64,000 bases of DNA from Streptomyces wedmorensis (GTDB taxonomy: Bacteria; Actinomycetota; Actinomycetes; Streptomycetales; Streptomycetaceae). The stretch lies in assembly GCF_000716445.1 (NCBI RefSeq), contig NZ_JNWK01000011.1, forward strand, positions 92,939-156,938. The letters run 5' to 3'. Of this stretch, positions 1 through 7,186 are shown piece after piece. Position 1 is the first letter of the stretch. Every line of letters begins with the position of its first letter. The position numbers and the translations under genes were made by a program. Under the pieces are notes generated by a model. The model worked only from the letters and a program-made list of their open reading frames with translations. It was not told the origin of the DNA and ran no database searches.

Positions 1-1
1 C

Positions 2-415
2 GTCCACGTCGGCTGGCAGCTCACCGAACACGAACTCCGCGCCTCCGTACGCGACGACGGCGCCGGCGCCCTCGCCCCCTGCGACCTCGGCGCGGGCACC
101 ATCCGCGACCGGCTCGACGTCCTCGGCGGCCGCCTCGACATGGACGCCGTCCCCGGCTGGGGCACCACCATCACCGCCGTCCTCCCCCTCGCCACCCCCG
201 AGGCCCCGGCCGACGCCGCGCACCCCCTCACGGGGCTCGGCGAACGCGAGGTGGAGGTCCTGGGGCATCTGGCGCTCGGGCATCGCAACCGGCGGATCGC
301 CGAGGAGCTGCACATCAGCGAGTCCACCGTGAAGTTCCACGTCGCGAACATCCTCGACAAACTCGGCGTCGGCTCCCGCGGCGAAGCCGCCGCCCTCTTC
401 CACGCCGCCGCCTGA
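2..415 (+). CDS. Histidine kinase with C-terminal LuxR HTH (3' part only)
   Basis: The gene is cut by the left edge. The visible 137 residues begin inside a GHKL ATPase domain: an ATP-lid-like segment with DDGAG, then LGGRL and [13 protein letters not shown], the usual end of a HATPase_c fold. A 25-residue linker follows, and then a LuxR/FixJ helix-turn-helix ([16 protein letters not shown] ... [18 protein letters not shown]). The protein therefore joins a kinase ATPase module to a DNA-binding output in one chain, whereas most actinobacterial NarL-type systems use two proteins. Any sensor domain, the phospho-accepting His and any receiver domain lie outside the window. It could also be a GAF-type regulator in which the ATPase is only regulatory. 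The domain calls are firm; the signal and targets are unknown. Confidence 0.8.
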   Translation, partial: VHVGWQLTEHELRASVRDDGAGALAPCDLGAGTIRDRLDVLGGRLDMDAVPGWGTTITAVLPLATPEAPADAAHPLTGLGEREVEVLGHLALGHRNRRIAEELHISESTVKFHVANILDKLGVGSRGEAAALFHAAA

Positions 416-490
416 CCCCCCACACGCCCCTCCCTGCCGCGGGGCCTGAGCCCCCGGTCGTGGGGCCTGAAGCCCCGCGCGCGCCCCCGC

Positions 491-534
491 GTTGTGGGCA
501 ACTGTTCCGCGAGGGCGGAACGGGTGGGCACAAC
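491..534 (+). repeat. 44-nt imperfect palindromic repeat, copy 1
   Basis: The unit starts GTTGTGGGCAACTGTTCCGC and ends GCGGAACGGGTGGGCACAAC around a GAGG centre. The outer GTTGTG/CACAAC and inner GTTCCGC/GCGGAAC arms pair, and the bases between them do not. Its reverse complement matches the copy at 655-698 at 42 of 44 positions. A related copy sits at 9875-9919. It looks like a short intergenic palindromic (REP-like) element. Confidence 0.85.
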
Positions 535-654
535 CCGACCGCGGCGAGCGGCCGCCCCTGCGCCTGGTCCCGATGGTGCGGACACTGTTCACGGGCTCGG
601 TCCGGCGGGGCGTGGTAGGTGCGGGGAGCCTGGGCCCGGCAAGGGGCGCCGTCC

Positions 655-698
655 GTTGTGCCCACCCGTTCCGCCCCAGCGGAACAGTTGCCCACAAC
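655..698 (-). repeat. 44-nt imperfect palindromic repeat, copy 2 (inverted)
   Basis: This is the reverse complement of the repeat at 491-534 with two central base changes. Together the two copies form long terminal inverted repeats of a 208-bp unit (491-698), as a MITE-like element would. It lies about 110 bp upstream of the DNA polymerase start and could fold as a stable hairpin in a leader transcript. Confidence 0.85.
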
Positions 699-808
699 GC
701 GGGAGGGCGCGGGGGCTCTGCCCCGGCGGCGCGGATGCCCGCAACGAGGTGGGCGGGGGTGCGGCGCGGTGCCGGGGGGTGTCAGTGGGGGGTGCCAGAC
801 TCGGATGC

Positions 809-2500
809 ATGAGCGAGAGGTGGGCGGTGGGCGCCGAGGGGGAGGGGGACGGGGCGCTGGTGGTGCCGCTGGGGGCGGACGGCACGCCGGTGGGGGACGT
901 GCGGCGGGAGCCGGATCTGGTGGAGGCGGTGCGGTCGCGGCCGGAAGTGACGCGCTGGGTGTGGCGGTCGACGGCCGAGGTGTATCCGCGGCTGCTCGCC
1001 GCCGGCGTGCGGGTGGAGCGGTGTTACGACGTGGAGGACGCGGAGCAGCTGCTGCTGGGGCACGAGGGCCGGCTCGGGGAGCCCCGGTCGGCCGCGGCGG
1101 CCTGGGCGCGCCTGCGGAACGCTCCCGTGCCGCCCGACCCGCCGCAGCGCAGTGCCGAGCCCGGCTCGCAGGATTCGCTGTTCGAGCCGCGCCCGGTGGT
1201 CTCCGTACCGTTCGAGGGGCTTCTCGCGGTGTACGCGGAGCAGTTGCGGCGTCATGACCGGGCCGGGCACCCGGGCCGGATGCGGCTGCTCACGGCCGCC
1301 GAGTCGGCGGGGATGCTGGTGGCGGCGGAGATGCACCGGGCGGGGCTGCCGTGGCGGGCGGACGTGCACCGGGAGCTGTTGAACGAGTTGCTCGGCGAGC
1401 GGTACGCGGGTGGGGGTGAGCCGCGCCGTCTCGCCGAGCTCGCGGACGAGGTGTCCGCGGCGTTCGGCCGCCGGGTGCGGCCCGATCTGCCGGCCGACGT
1501 GGTGAAGGCGTTCGCGCAGGCCGGGGTGCGGCTGAGGTCGACCCGTCGCTGGGAGCTGGAGGAGGTCGACCATCCGGCGGTGGAGCCGCTGATCGCGTAC
1601 AAGAAGCTGTACCGGATCTGGACGGCGCACGGCTGGTCATGGCTGGCCGACTGGGTCAGGGACGGCCGTTTCCGGCCGGAGTACCTGCCGGGCGGCACGG
1701 TCAGTGGACGCTGGACGACCAATGGCGGCGGGGCCCTGCAGATCCCGAAGGTGATCCGGCGGGCGGTGGTCGCCGACGAGGGCTGGCGGCTCGTCGTCGC
1801 CGACGCCGACCAGATGGAGCCGCGCGTGCTCGCCGCGATCTCCCGGGATCCGGGTCTGATGGAGGTCGCGGGACACCCCGACGACCTGTACACCCGGCTT
1901 TCGGACCGGGCGTTCTCCGGTGACCGCGACCACGCCAAGATCGCGCTCCTCGGTGCGATCTACGGCCAGACCAGCGGCGACGGTCTGAAGAACCTGGCCG
2001 CGCTCCGGCGGCGCTTCCCGCGCGCGGTGGCCTATGTCGACGACGCGGCGAAGGCCGGCGAGGAGGGCCGGCTGGTCCGCACCTGGCTGGGCAGGACCAG
2101 TCCGCGGGCGGTCGGTTCGGGCGACGACGACGAGGCGGGCATCCCGCAGGAGGGCGGCGAACCCGAGGCGGAGAGCGGCGAGTTCGTGCCGGGATACGCC
2201 TCCGGGAACGCCCGCGCCCGCGGCCGGTTCACCCGTAACTTCGTCGTCCAGGGCAGTGCCGCCGACTGGGCCCTTCTGATGCTGGCGGCGCTGCGGCGCT
2301 CCCTGTCCGGGATGCGGGCCGAGCTGGTGTTCTTCCAGCACGACGAGGTGATCGTGCACTGTCCGGCGGAGGAGGCGGAGGCGGTCACCGCGGCGATCGG
2401 CGCGGCCGGGGACGAGGCGGGCCGGATCGCGTTCGGGGACACGCCGGTGCGGTTCCCGTTCACGACGGCCACGGTCGAGCGGTACGCGGACGCCAAGTAG
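809..2500 (+). CDS. Family A DNA polymerase-like protein (bifunctional 3'-5' exonuclease/DNA polymerase type)
   Basis: A protein of 563 residues. The C-terminal two thirds carries the three Pol I polymerase motifs: motif A with VVADADQMEPRVL near residue 328, motif B region DHAKIALLGAIYGQTSG near 374, and motif C FFQHDEVIVHC near 507. The N-terminal 200 residues sit where Pol I has its exonuclease domain, but clear DEDD residues are not visible, so exonuclease activity is uncertain. There is no 5' nuclease domain, so this is not PolA itself. Streptomyces carry such short polymerases in addition to PolA, probably for repair. The open frame continues upstream to 494 through the repeat elements. 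ATG at 809 was chosen because it gives the usual family length and the upstream part has no domain character. Confidence 0.85.
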   Translation: MSERWAVGAEGEGDGALVVPLGADGTPVGDVRREPDLVEAVRSRPEVTRWVWRSTAEVYPRLLAAGVRVERCYDVEDAEQLLLGHEGRLGEPRSAAAAWARLRNAPVPPDPPQRSAEPGSQDSLFEPRPVVSVPFEGLLAVYAEQLRRHDRAGHPGRMRLLTAAESAGMLVAAEMHRAGLPWRADVHRELLNELLGERYAGGGEPRRLAELADEVSAAFGRRVRPDLPADVVKAFAQAGVRLRSTRRWELEEVDHPAVEPLIAYKKLYRIWTAHGWSWLADWVRDGRFRPEYLPGGTVSGRWTTNGGGALQIPKVIRRAVVADEGWRLVVADADQMEPRVLAAISRDPGLMEVAGHPDDLYTRLSDRAFSGDRDHAKIALLGAIYGQTSGDGLKNLAALRRRFPRAVAYVDDAAKAGEEGRLVRTWLGRTSPRAVGSGDDDEAGIPQEGGEPEAESGEFVPGYASGNARARGRFTRNFVVQGSAADWALLMLAALRRSLSGMRAELVFFQHDEVIVHCPAEEAEAVTAAIGAAGDEAGRIAFGDTPVRFPFTTATVERYADAK

Positions 2501-2527
2501 CCGCACGGCGCGACACCCGTGCGGCTA
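2498..2527 (+). terminator. Hairpin after the DNA polymerase gene
   Basis: An 11-bp stem (TAGCCGCACGG pairing with CCGTGCGGCTA) begins in the stop codon itself and has an 8-nt loop. No T tract follows, as is common in Streptomyces. The gene ends here facing a convergent gene. Confidence 0.6.
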
Positions 2528-2536
2528 TGTGGCGTC

Positions 2537-2562
2537 GGGGCGGCGGGTCGGCCCGCCGCCCC
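2537..2562. terminator. Second hairpin between convergent genes
   Basis: A perfect 11-bp GC stem (GGGGCGGCGGG/CCCGCCGCCCC) with a 4-nt loop lies between the polymerase gene and the convergent gene ending at 2586. It can serve transcripts from both sides. Confidence 0.6.
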
Positions 2563-2585
2563 TGTTCTCCCCCGTGCGCGGCGGC

Positions 2586-3875
2586 CTACTTGCGAGGAAG
2601 CTTCTGCCACTTCGGGTCGAGGGCGATCGCCTTCAGCTGGTCGAGGGTCAGCGCGGGCTCGGCGCGCGTGGCGGCCTCGTGCTGGGCACCGGTGTTGAAG
2701 GCGGAGACGACGACCCGGAAGCCCTCGGGGGTCATGGTGTCGGCGGTCCACCAGACGACACCGGCGCCGCCCTTCTCACCGGGCTGCTGGATGAGCTTGA
2801 CCTTGCGGCCGTCGGGCAGCGTGGTGACGTCACCGCTGCCGTAGAGGTCGTCGGCCACGTCCCTCATGTCCGACTGGACGTTGATCTGGACGAGGCTCTT
2901 GCCCTTGCCGTCGTCGACGACGAGGAAGCCGAACTCGCCGCTGCCGCCCTTGTCCACGACCCTCAGCCCCTTGGGCAGGAGCGTGCGCAGGGTGGCCTGG
3001 ACGGAGTCGCCGACCGGCTCGGCGGGCGGCTGGGCCGCCTTGCCCGGGGCGAGCTGCGTCGCCGGCACCTGGGGCAGCTGCTTGAGCAGCGGACGCCAGT
3101 CGTCGGTGGTGACGAGGGCCTTCAGCTGGGACATGGTGAACGGCGGGTTCTCCCGGCTGATGGGCGCGCCCTTCTCGGCAGCGGCGTTGTACTCGTTCAC
3201 GTCGATCAGGAAGCCGTCCTTGGTGAGCAGGACCACCCGCCAGTACTTGGTCTCCTCGCGCTTGTCGGGGTACACGTACCCCTGGATGGCCATGAGCCGG
3301 TCGCCGTTCGGCACCCGCCCGCTGATGCAGCGGTCGAAGGCGACGACGGCCTTGTCGGGGCAGGCGACCTGGTCCTCGCCGGATTCGGCGGTCCGGCCGA
3401 CGCGGTACAGGCCGACGCTGACGGCCGCCTTGCCGTGGCCGTCGTCGTAGACGCCTCCGACCGACTGGCCCTTGGCGTCGAGGTCGTCGATCTCCCACGT
3501 CCCGGCCGGGGTGTGGGCCTTGAGGACGGCGGCGAGGTCCTTGACCGGGATCTGCGCCTGCTCCGGCCGCTTCGGGTCGGCGGTGCCGGTGGCGTTGCCC
3601 GGCTTGGGGGCGGCGGCCACGGAGGTGGTCGTCGCCTTGCCCCCGGGGCCGACCAGGGACCCGCCGTACACGCCGCCGATGCCGACGGCGGCGAGCGCGA
3701 GGGCGCCGCCCGTCACCGCGAGGCGGCGGCGCACCAGGCGGCGTCGGCCGCGCTGGAGCCCGCCCGCGACCAGCTCGCGCCGGTCGTCGGCGGAGAATCC
3801 GTCGCCGGTGCGGCGCAGGACCGCGCCGAGCTCCTCCTCGAAGCCTTCGTGCTGGGATTCGTCGTTCTGGGACAT
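2586..3875 (-). CDS. Membrane-anchored partner protein of an ECF sigma factor (putative anti-sigma)
   Basis: A protein of 429 residues. An acidic and basic cytoplasmic N-terminus of about 50 residues is followed by one membrane segment (about 52-75). An extracytoplasmic region then appears to hold two related alpha/beta segments, since a motif of the type 'MSQLKALVTTDDWRPLL' recurs near the C-terminus as 'LDQLKAIALDPKWQKL'. It lies directly downstream of the SigE-family sigma gene at 3993-4502 and is probably cotranscribed with it. That arrangement suggests a regulator of the sigma factor, but no zinc-binding anti-sigma motif is present in the N-terminus. Function is inferred from context only. 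Confidence 0.65.
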   Translation of the reverse strand: MSQNDESQHEGFEEELGAVLRRTGDGFSADDRRELVAGGLQRGRRRLVRRRLAVTGGALALAAVGIGGVYGGSLVGPGGKATTTSVAAAPKPGNATGTADPKRPEQAQIPVKDLAAVLKAHTPAGTWEIDDLDAKGQSVGGVYDDGHGKAAVSVGLYRVGRTAESGEDQVACPDKAVVAFDRCISGRVPNGDRLMAIQGYVYPDKREETKYWRVVLLTKDGFLIDVNEYNAAAEKGAPISRENPPFTMSQLKALVTTDDWRPLLKQLPQVPATQLAPGKAAQPPAEPVGDSVQATLRTLLPKGLRVVDKGGSGEFGFLVVDDGKGKSLVQINVQSDMRDVADDLYGSGDVTTLPDGRKVKLIQQPGEKGGAGVVWWTADTMTPEGFRVVVSAFNTGAQHEAATRAEPALTLDQLKAIALDPKWQKLPRK

Positions 3876-3915
3876 GCCGAAATCACCGTCTCCGGGTTCG
3901 TGGGTGAAAGGTTCA

Positions 3916-3986
3916 GTGGCCGGCGGCCGGTGGTCCGTGGCCGGCGGCCGGAGATCCGGGGCCAGTGGTCAGTGGCCAGTGGCCGG
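3916..3986. repeat. Short direct repeats between sigma and partner genes
   Basis: Two copies of GTGGCCGGCGGCCGG (3916-3930 and 3937-3951) are followed by three overlapping CAGTGGYC units (3963-3984). They fill almost the whole gap between the sigma factor stop and the next start. The inner GGCCGGCGGCCGG is palindromic. This may form secondary structure that tunes expression of the downstream gene. Confidence 0.55.
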
Positions 3987-3992
3987 AAGTCG

Positions 3993-4502
3993 TCAGCGGG
4001 TGGCGAACTCGGCGATGCTGCCGCCGAGGCGTTCCCGCAGCTTCGCCAGCGCCCGTACGGAGCGGGTGCGTACCGCGGCGGAGCTGACGTGCAGGGCGTC
4101 GGCGGTCTCCTCGATGCTGCGGTCCTCCCAGTAGCGCAGCACCACGACCGCCCGGTCCTTGGGCGCGAGTCCGGCCAGCGCGTCGAGGAGCGCGATCCGG
4201 AGTGCGGGGTCCCCGCCGTCGTCGGGGGCCCGGTCGGGCAGCTCGCCGAGCGGGCGCTCGGTGGCGGACCGGCGGCGCTGGTGGCTGAGGAACGTGCGCA
4301 CCAGCACGGTCTGGGCGTACGCGGCGGGGTTGCCGATGCGGGCCATGCGCCCCCACTGTGCGTACATCCGGCCCAGCGTCTCCTGGGCGAGGTCCTCGGC
4401 CAGGTGTGTATCGCCGCTGGTCAGCAGGCATGCGGACCGGAAAAGGTGCCCCGTGCGTGCGGAGGCGAACTCCAGGAACTCGTCCGCGCGGGACTTTCTC
4501 AT
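3993..4502 (-). CDS. SigE-family ECF RNA polymerase sigma factor
   Basis: A protein of 169 residues with sigma region 2 (about 10-75, including HLAEDLAQETLGRMYAQW) and region 4 (about 105-158, ending in an HTH with SIEETADALHVSSAAVRTR). The family is the actinobacterial 'SigE family' group of short ECF factors. It is not the cell-envelope SigE of S. coelicolor, despite the name. The ATG at 4502 is chosen because a purine-rich GGGAGGGG ribosome binding site immediately precedes it; an in-frame GTG at 4526 lies upstream of that site. It heads a two-gene unit with the membrane protein at 2586-3875, its likely regulator. Confidence 0.88.
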   Translation of the reverse strand: MRKSRADEFLEFASARTGHLFRSACLLTSGDTHLAEDLAQETLGRMYAQWGRMARIGNPAAYAQTVLVRTFLSHQRRRSATERPLGELPDRAPDDGGDPALRIALLDALAGLAPKDRAVVVLRYWEDRSIEETADALHVSSAAVRTRSVRALAKLRERLGGSIAEFATR

Positions 4503-4665
4503 GCCCCTCCCTTCCCTCAGGGTCACGTGGTGTGGTCGCCGTACACCTCATTGACGCGATGGGGTCGGGGAAATGTTTCAGGCGGTGCCGGGAATTCCCG
4601 GGGGAATCCGAAGGGGATGTCCGCTCGACGTATCCGCCGAAGCGGAATCGGGTAATCCTGTTGGT

Positions 4666-5046
4666 ATGAACACTCTCAGCGCAGCAGAGATCCTGGCCGC
4701 TGGAGTTTGGCAGTCAGGGCTTGCACAGGTTCTCGGCGGGCTCGTCATCGTCGGCGTCCTCATCGGCGCGTTCTGGCTCGGCATGAGGGTCCGCGACCGC
4801 GAATCCGCGCCACCGGCACCGGACGAGCAGCCGCACCGGCCCGACACCGACGCACTGCCCGGCGAGATGTCCGAGTACCGACGACCGGCCGAGATGCCGC
4901 AGACCGACGGCGAGCACCGGCTCATGCCCTACCAGCTCAGGGACGGCACGGAGACCTCGCCCGACCCGCCCAGCGAGGAGAAGCGCAAGTGGGGCGGGAT
5001 CTCCAGCGGCGGCTTCGGCAGCGGAGGCACCGGCCACGGCGACTGA
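4666..5046 (+). CDS. DUF6479 family small membrane protein
   Basis: A protein of 126 residues with one N-terminal membrane segment (about 14-36, LAQVLGGLVIVGVLIGAFWL). It then has a basic stop-transfer segment (GMRVRDRE), a Pro-rich linker and a Gly-rich C-terminus (GGISSGGFGSGGTGHGD). This layout matches DUF6479, known only from Streptomyces and relatives, with no assigned function. ATG at 4666 is chosen over earlier in-frame codons because the residues upstream have no family character. Confidence 0.72.
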   Translation: MNTLSAAEILAAGVWQSGLAQVLGGLVIVGVLIGAFWLGMRVRDRESAPPAPDEQPHRPDTDALPGEMSEYRRPAEMPQTDGEHRLMPYQLRDGTETSPDPPSEEKRKWGGISSGGFGSGGTGHGD

Positions 5047-5095
5047 CGCCCGGGCGATCCCCGGCCGTCGACGGGACTCCGGGGTGTGCCGGCAA

Positions 5096-5123
5096 GACAC
5101 CCCCGAGGACACCCGGGGGTGTC
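5096..5123 (+). terminator. Hairpin downstream of the DUF6479 gene
   Basis: A perfect 9-bp stem (GACACCCCC/GGGGGTGTC) with a 10-nt loop lies 50 bp after the stop. Further partial copies of GGACACCCC follow, so alternative pairings are possible. Confidence 0.5.
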
Positions 5124-5186
5124 GCCAGGACACCCCTCAGGGCACCCCGGCGGCGGCCGTAGCCCGCGTCACGGAGGTCACACCCC

Positions 5187-6428
5187 GTGGATGAACACGA
5201 GAACGACAGGAACAGCAGCGACGACCGGCCCGTCACCGTCCGCTTCGAGGACCAGCGGCCGCGACTTCGCGCCGTCGCGTACCGCCTGCTCGGCACGTTC
5301 GACGAGGCCGACGAGGCGGTACGGGAGGCGGTGCTGCGCGCCGCGCGGGAGGCGGTACGGGACGCGGGCGCGGCACGGCACGCCGACCCGCCGACCACCA
5401 CCGTGGCCCGGATCTGCCTGGAACGGCTCCGAGCCCGCGAGACGCACCACCGGAAACCCTGGGACCCGTGGGACCCCTGGGCCGTCGGCGCGCCGAACCG
5501 GCCGCACCGGCCCGAGCAGGTCACCGACCCCGGCCGGCGGGCCCTGCTCGCCGCCGACACCGAATCCCCCGGCCCCGACCTGCCGCTCGTCCTCGACGGC
5601 CTGACGCCCTCCGAACGGCTGGCGTACGTCCTGCACGACCTGTTCACCGTGCCGTACGAGGAGATCGCCGGGATCCTCGACCGTTCCCCCGCCGCCGCCC
5701 GGCAGCTGGCCGGCCGCGCCGGCCACCGCGTGCACGGCGCGGAGGAGATGCCGCAGCCCGATCCCGGGCGCGGCCGCGAGGTCGTCGCCTCCCTCCTCAC
5801 CGCCGCCCGGGCCCACGACCACGACGCCCTGCTCGCCCTCCTCGACCCCGACGTGGTCCTGCGGGCCGACGCCGGCGCCGTACGCACCGGGGCGACCCCC
5901 GCGCACGGAGCCCCGGCGGTCGCCCGCGCCGTCGCCCGGCAGGCCCGGTCGGCCCGCCCGGCCCTGGTGGACGGGGCCGCGGGCCTGGTGGTCGGCGACC
6001 CCGAAGCGCTGAGCACCTCCACGACCACCCGCGACACGACGACCGGCGCACCGGCCACCGTCGACACGACGACCGGCGCCGCACCGGCCACCCGCGACGA
6101 CACGACAGCCGAGGCCGGATCGACCACCCCCGACGCCGCACCGGCCGCACAAAGCGCCACACCTGGCGCCACACCCGACGCCGCCCCCGGCACCACACCT
6201 GGCGCCGGCGCCGCCGCGAACGCCGCCGAGGCGGACGCGACCGAGGCGGACGCGACCGAGGCGGACGCGACCGAGGCAGACGCGACCGAGGCAGACGGCG
6301 TCCCCGCCGTCACCGTCCTCGGCTTCACCGTGCTCCACGGCCTGATCACCTCCGTCGACCTGCTGGCGGACGCGGAGCACCTGAGCCGCCTGGACCTCCA
6401 GCTGCTGGACGAGCGCGCCGCGGCCTGA
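5187..6428 (+). CDS. SigJ-type (ECF41-like) sigma factor with a repeat-rich insert
   Basis: A protein of 413 residues. Sigma region 2 (about 17-85) and region 4 (about 135-185) are followed by a SnoaL-like domain beginning near 195 (ARAHDHDALLALLDPDVVLRAD). This is the layout of SigJ/ECF41 factors, in which the C-terminal SnoaL-like domain controls activity in place of a separate anti-sigma. In this protein the SnoaL-like domain is interrupted at about residues 275-370 by a Thr/Ala/Asp-rich segment ending in EADAT repeats. The last strand (VTVLGFTVLHGLITSVDLLAD) resumes after it. GTG at 5187 has GGAGG nine bases upstream. It faces the cluster at 6444 convergently. Confidence 0.82.
   Translation: MDEHENDRNSSDDRPVTVRFEDQRPRLRAVAYRLLGTFDEADEAVREAVLRAAREAVRDAGAARHADPPTTTVARICLERLRARETHHRKPWDPWDPWAVGAPNRPHRPEQVTDPGRRALLAADTESPGPDLPLVLDGLTPSERLAYVLHDLFTVPYEEIAGILDRSPAAARQLAGRAGHRVHGAEEMPQPDPGRGREVVASLLTAARAHDHDALLALLDPDVVLRADAGAVRTGATPAHGAPAVARAVARQARSARPALVDGAAGLVVGDPEALSTSTTTRDTTTGAPATVDTTTGAAPATRDDTTAEAGSTTPDAAPAAQSATPGATPDAAPGTTPGAGAAANAAEADATEADATEADATEADATEADGVPAVTVLGFTVLHGLITSVDLLADAEHLSRLDLQLLDERAAA
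6228..6302 (+). repeat. 15-bp tandem repeat encoding EADAT
   Basis: Five head-to-tail copies of GAGGCGGACGCGACC occur, with G/A changes in the last two and the final copy incomplete. All lie in frame inside the sigma factor gene. A second direct repeat (about 6033-6105, with ACGACGACCGGCGC twice) lies just upstream in the same insert. Unit length is a multiple of three, so copy-number change keeps the frame. Confidence 0.85.
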
Positions 6429-6443
6429 GGACGAGGGGGCGGG

Positions 6444-7139
6444 TCAGCGGGCGGCGTCCGCAGGGCTGCCGGCGCGGGAGGCGATGTGGGCCGGAGGGGA
6501 GAAGTCCGCCGGGAGGGCGGGGTCGGTGACCGGCTCGCCGAAGGTGGTCACCACCGGGAGGACCCCCGCCCAGAGGCCGAGCGCGGCGTCCTCGGAGTCG
6601 CCGTCGTCCGGCGGGCCGCTGCGTGTCTTCACCGAGGCCTCGGTGAGGTCGAGCGCGAGGACGGAGGTCGCGGCCAGCTCCTTGCGGCTGGGCTGCCGGA
6701 CGTACTCCCACTGCCCCGGGGAGCTCTGCTCGGTGAGGGCCCGCAGGCCGCGCAGCTTCTCCTCCGGGTCGGTGACGAGCCGGGGGACGCCGTAGACCAT
6801 CGCGCAGCGGTAGTTGACGCCGTGCTCGAAGACGGACCGGGCCAGGACGAGGCCGTCGACGTGGGTGACGGTGACGCAGACGGTGGCGTCCGGGGCCTGG
6901 ACCAGGCTGCGGCTGGCGACGGACCCGTGCAGGTAGAGCCGGTCGCCGTCGACGCCGTACGCGGTGGGCACCACCATCGTCGTCCCGTCGACGGTGACGC
7001 CGAGGTGGCAGAGGAAGCCCGCGGCGAGCACGGCGTCCAGGTCGGCGCGGCGGTGACTGCCCTTCTCCCGCATGCGGCGCAGCCGGGTCCGCTCGGTGAC
7101 GACGAGTCCGTCGTCGGCGGTGGCGGTGGTGGTGCTCAT
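6444..7139 (-). CDS. Pyridoxamine 5'-phosphate oxidase-family flavoprotein
   Basis: A protein of 231 residues with the split-barrel flavin-binding fold of PNPOx-like proteins. The core GFLCHLGVTVDGTTMVVPTA, DRLYLHGSVASR and TVCVTVTHVDGLVLAR strands are typical of the Nim/PNPOx-like 'FMN-binding' group. There is no pyridoxal-pathway neighbour. It ends the minus-strand cluster, 47 bp after the monooxygenase gene, so it is probably cotranscribed and may act on a cluster intermediate such as a hydrazine, nitroso or hydrazone. That role is inference. ATG at 7139 follows a GAGAGGGA ribosome binding site. Confidence 0.8.
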   Translation of the reverse strand: MSTTTATADDGLVVTERTRLRRMREKGSHRRADLDAVLAAGFLCHLGVTVDGTTMVVPTAYGVDGDRLYLHGSVASRSLVQAPDATVCVTVTHVDGLVLARSVFEHGVNYRCAMVYGVPRLVTDPEEKLRGLRALTEQSSPGQWEYVRQPSRKELAATSVLALDLTEASVKTRSGPPDDGDSEDAALGLWAGVLPVVTTFGEPVTDPALPADFSPPAHIASRAGSPADAAR

Positions 7140-7186
7140 GGTTCCCTCTCGCTCCGAATACCGGTGTGCAGGTGTTGTACGGGGTC

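Larger units (their letters stand above)
416..808. other. Intergenic region with a pair of inverted 44-nt repeats
   Basis: No convincing gene lies in this stretch of about 390 bp. Open frames here are GC artefacts without ribosome binding sites. Its main content is the two oppositely oriented palindromic repeats at 491-534 and 655-698, with about 120 bp of unrelated GC-rich sequence between them. The DNA polymerase promoter must lie at the right end, but no clear -35/-10 pair is visible. Confidence 0.6.
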
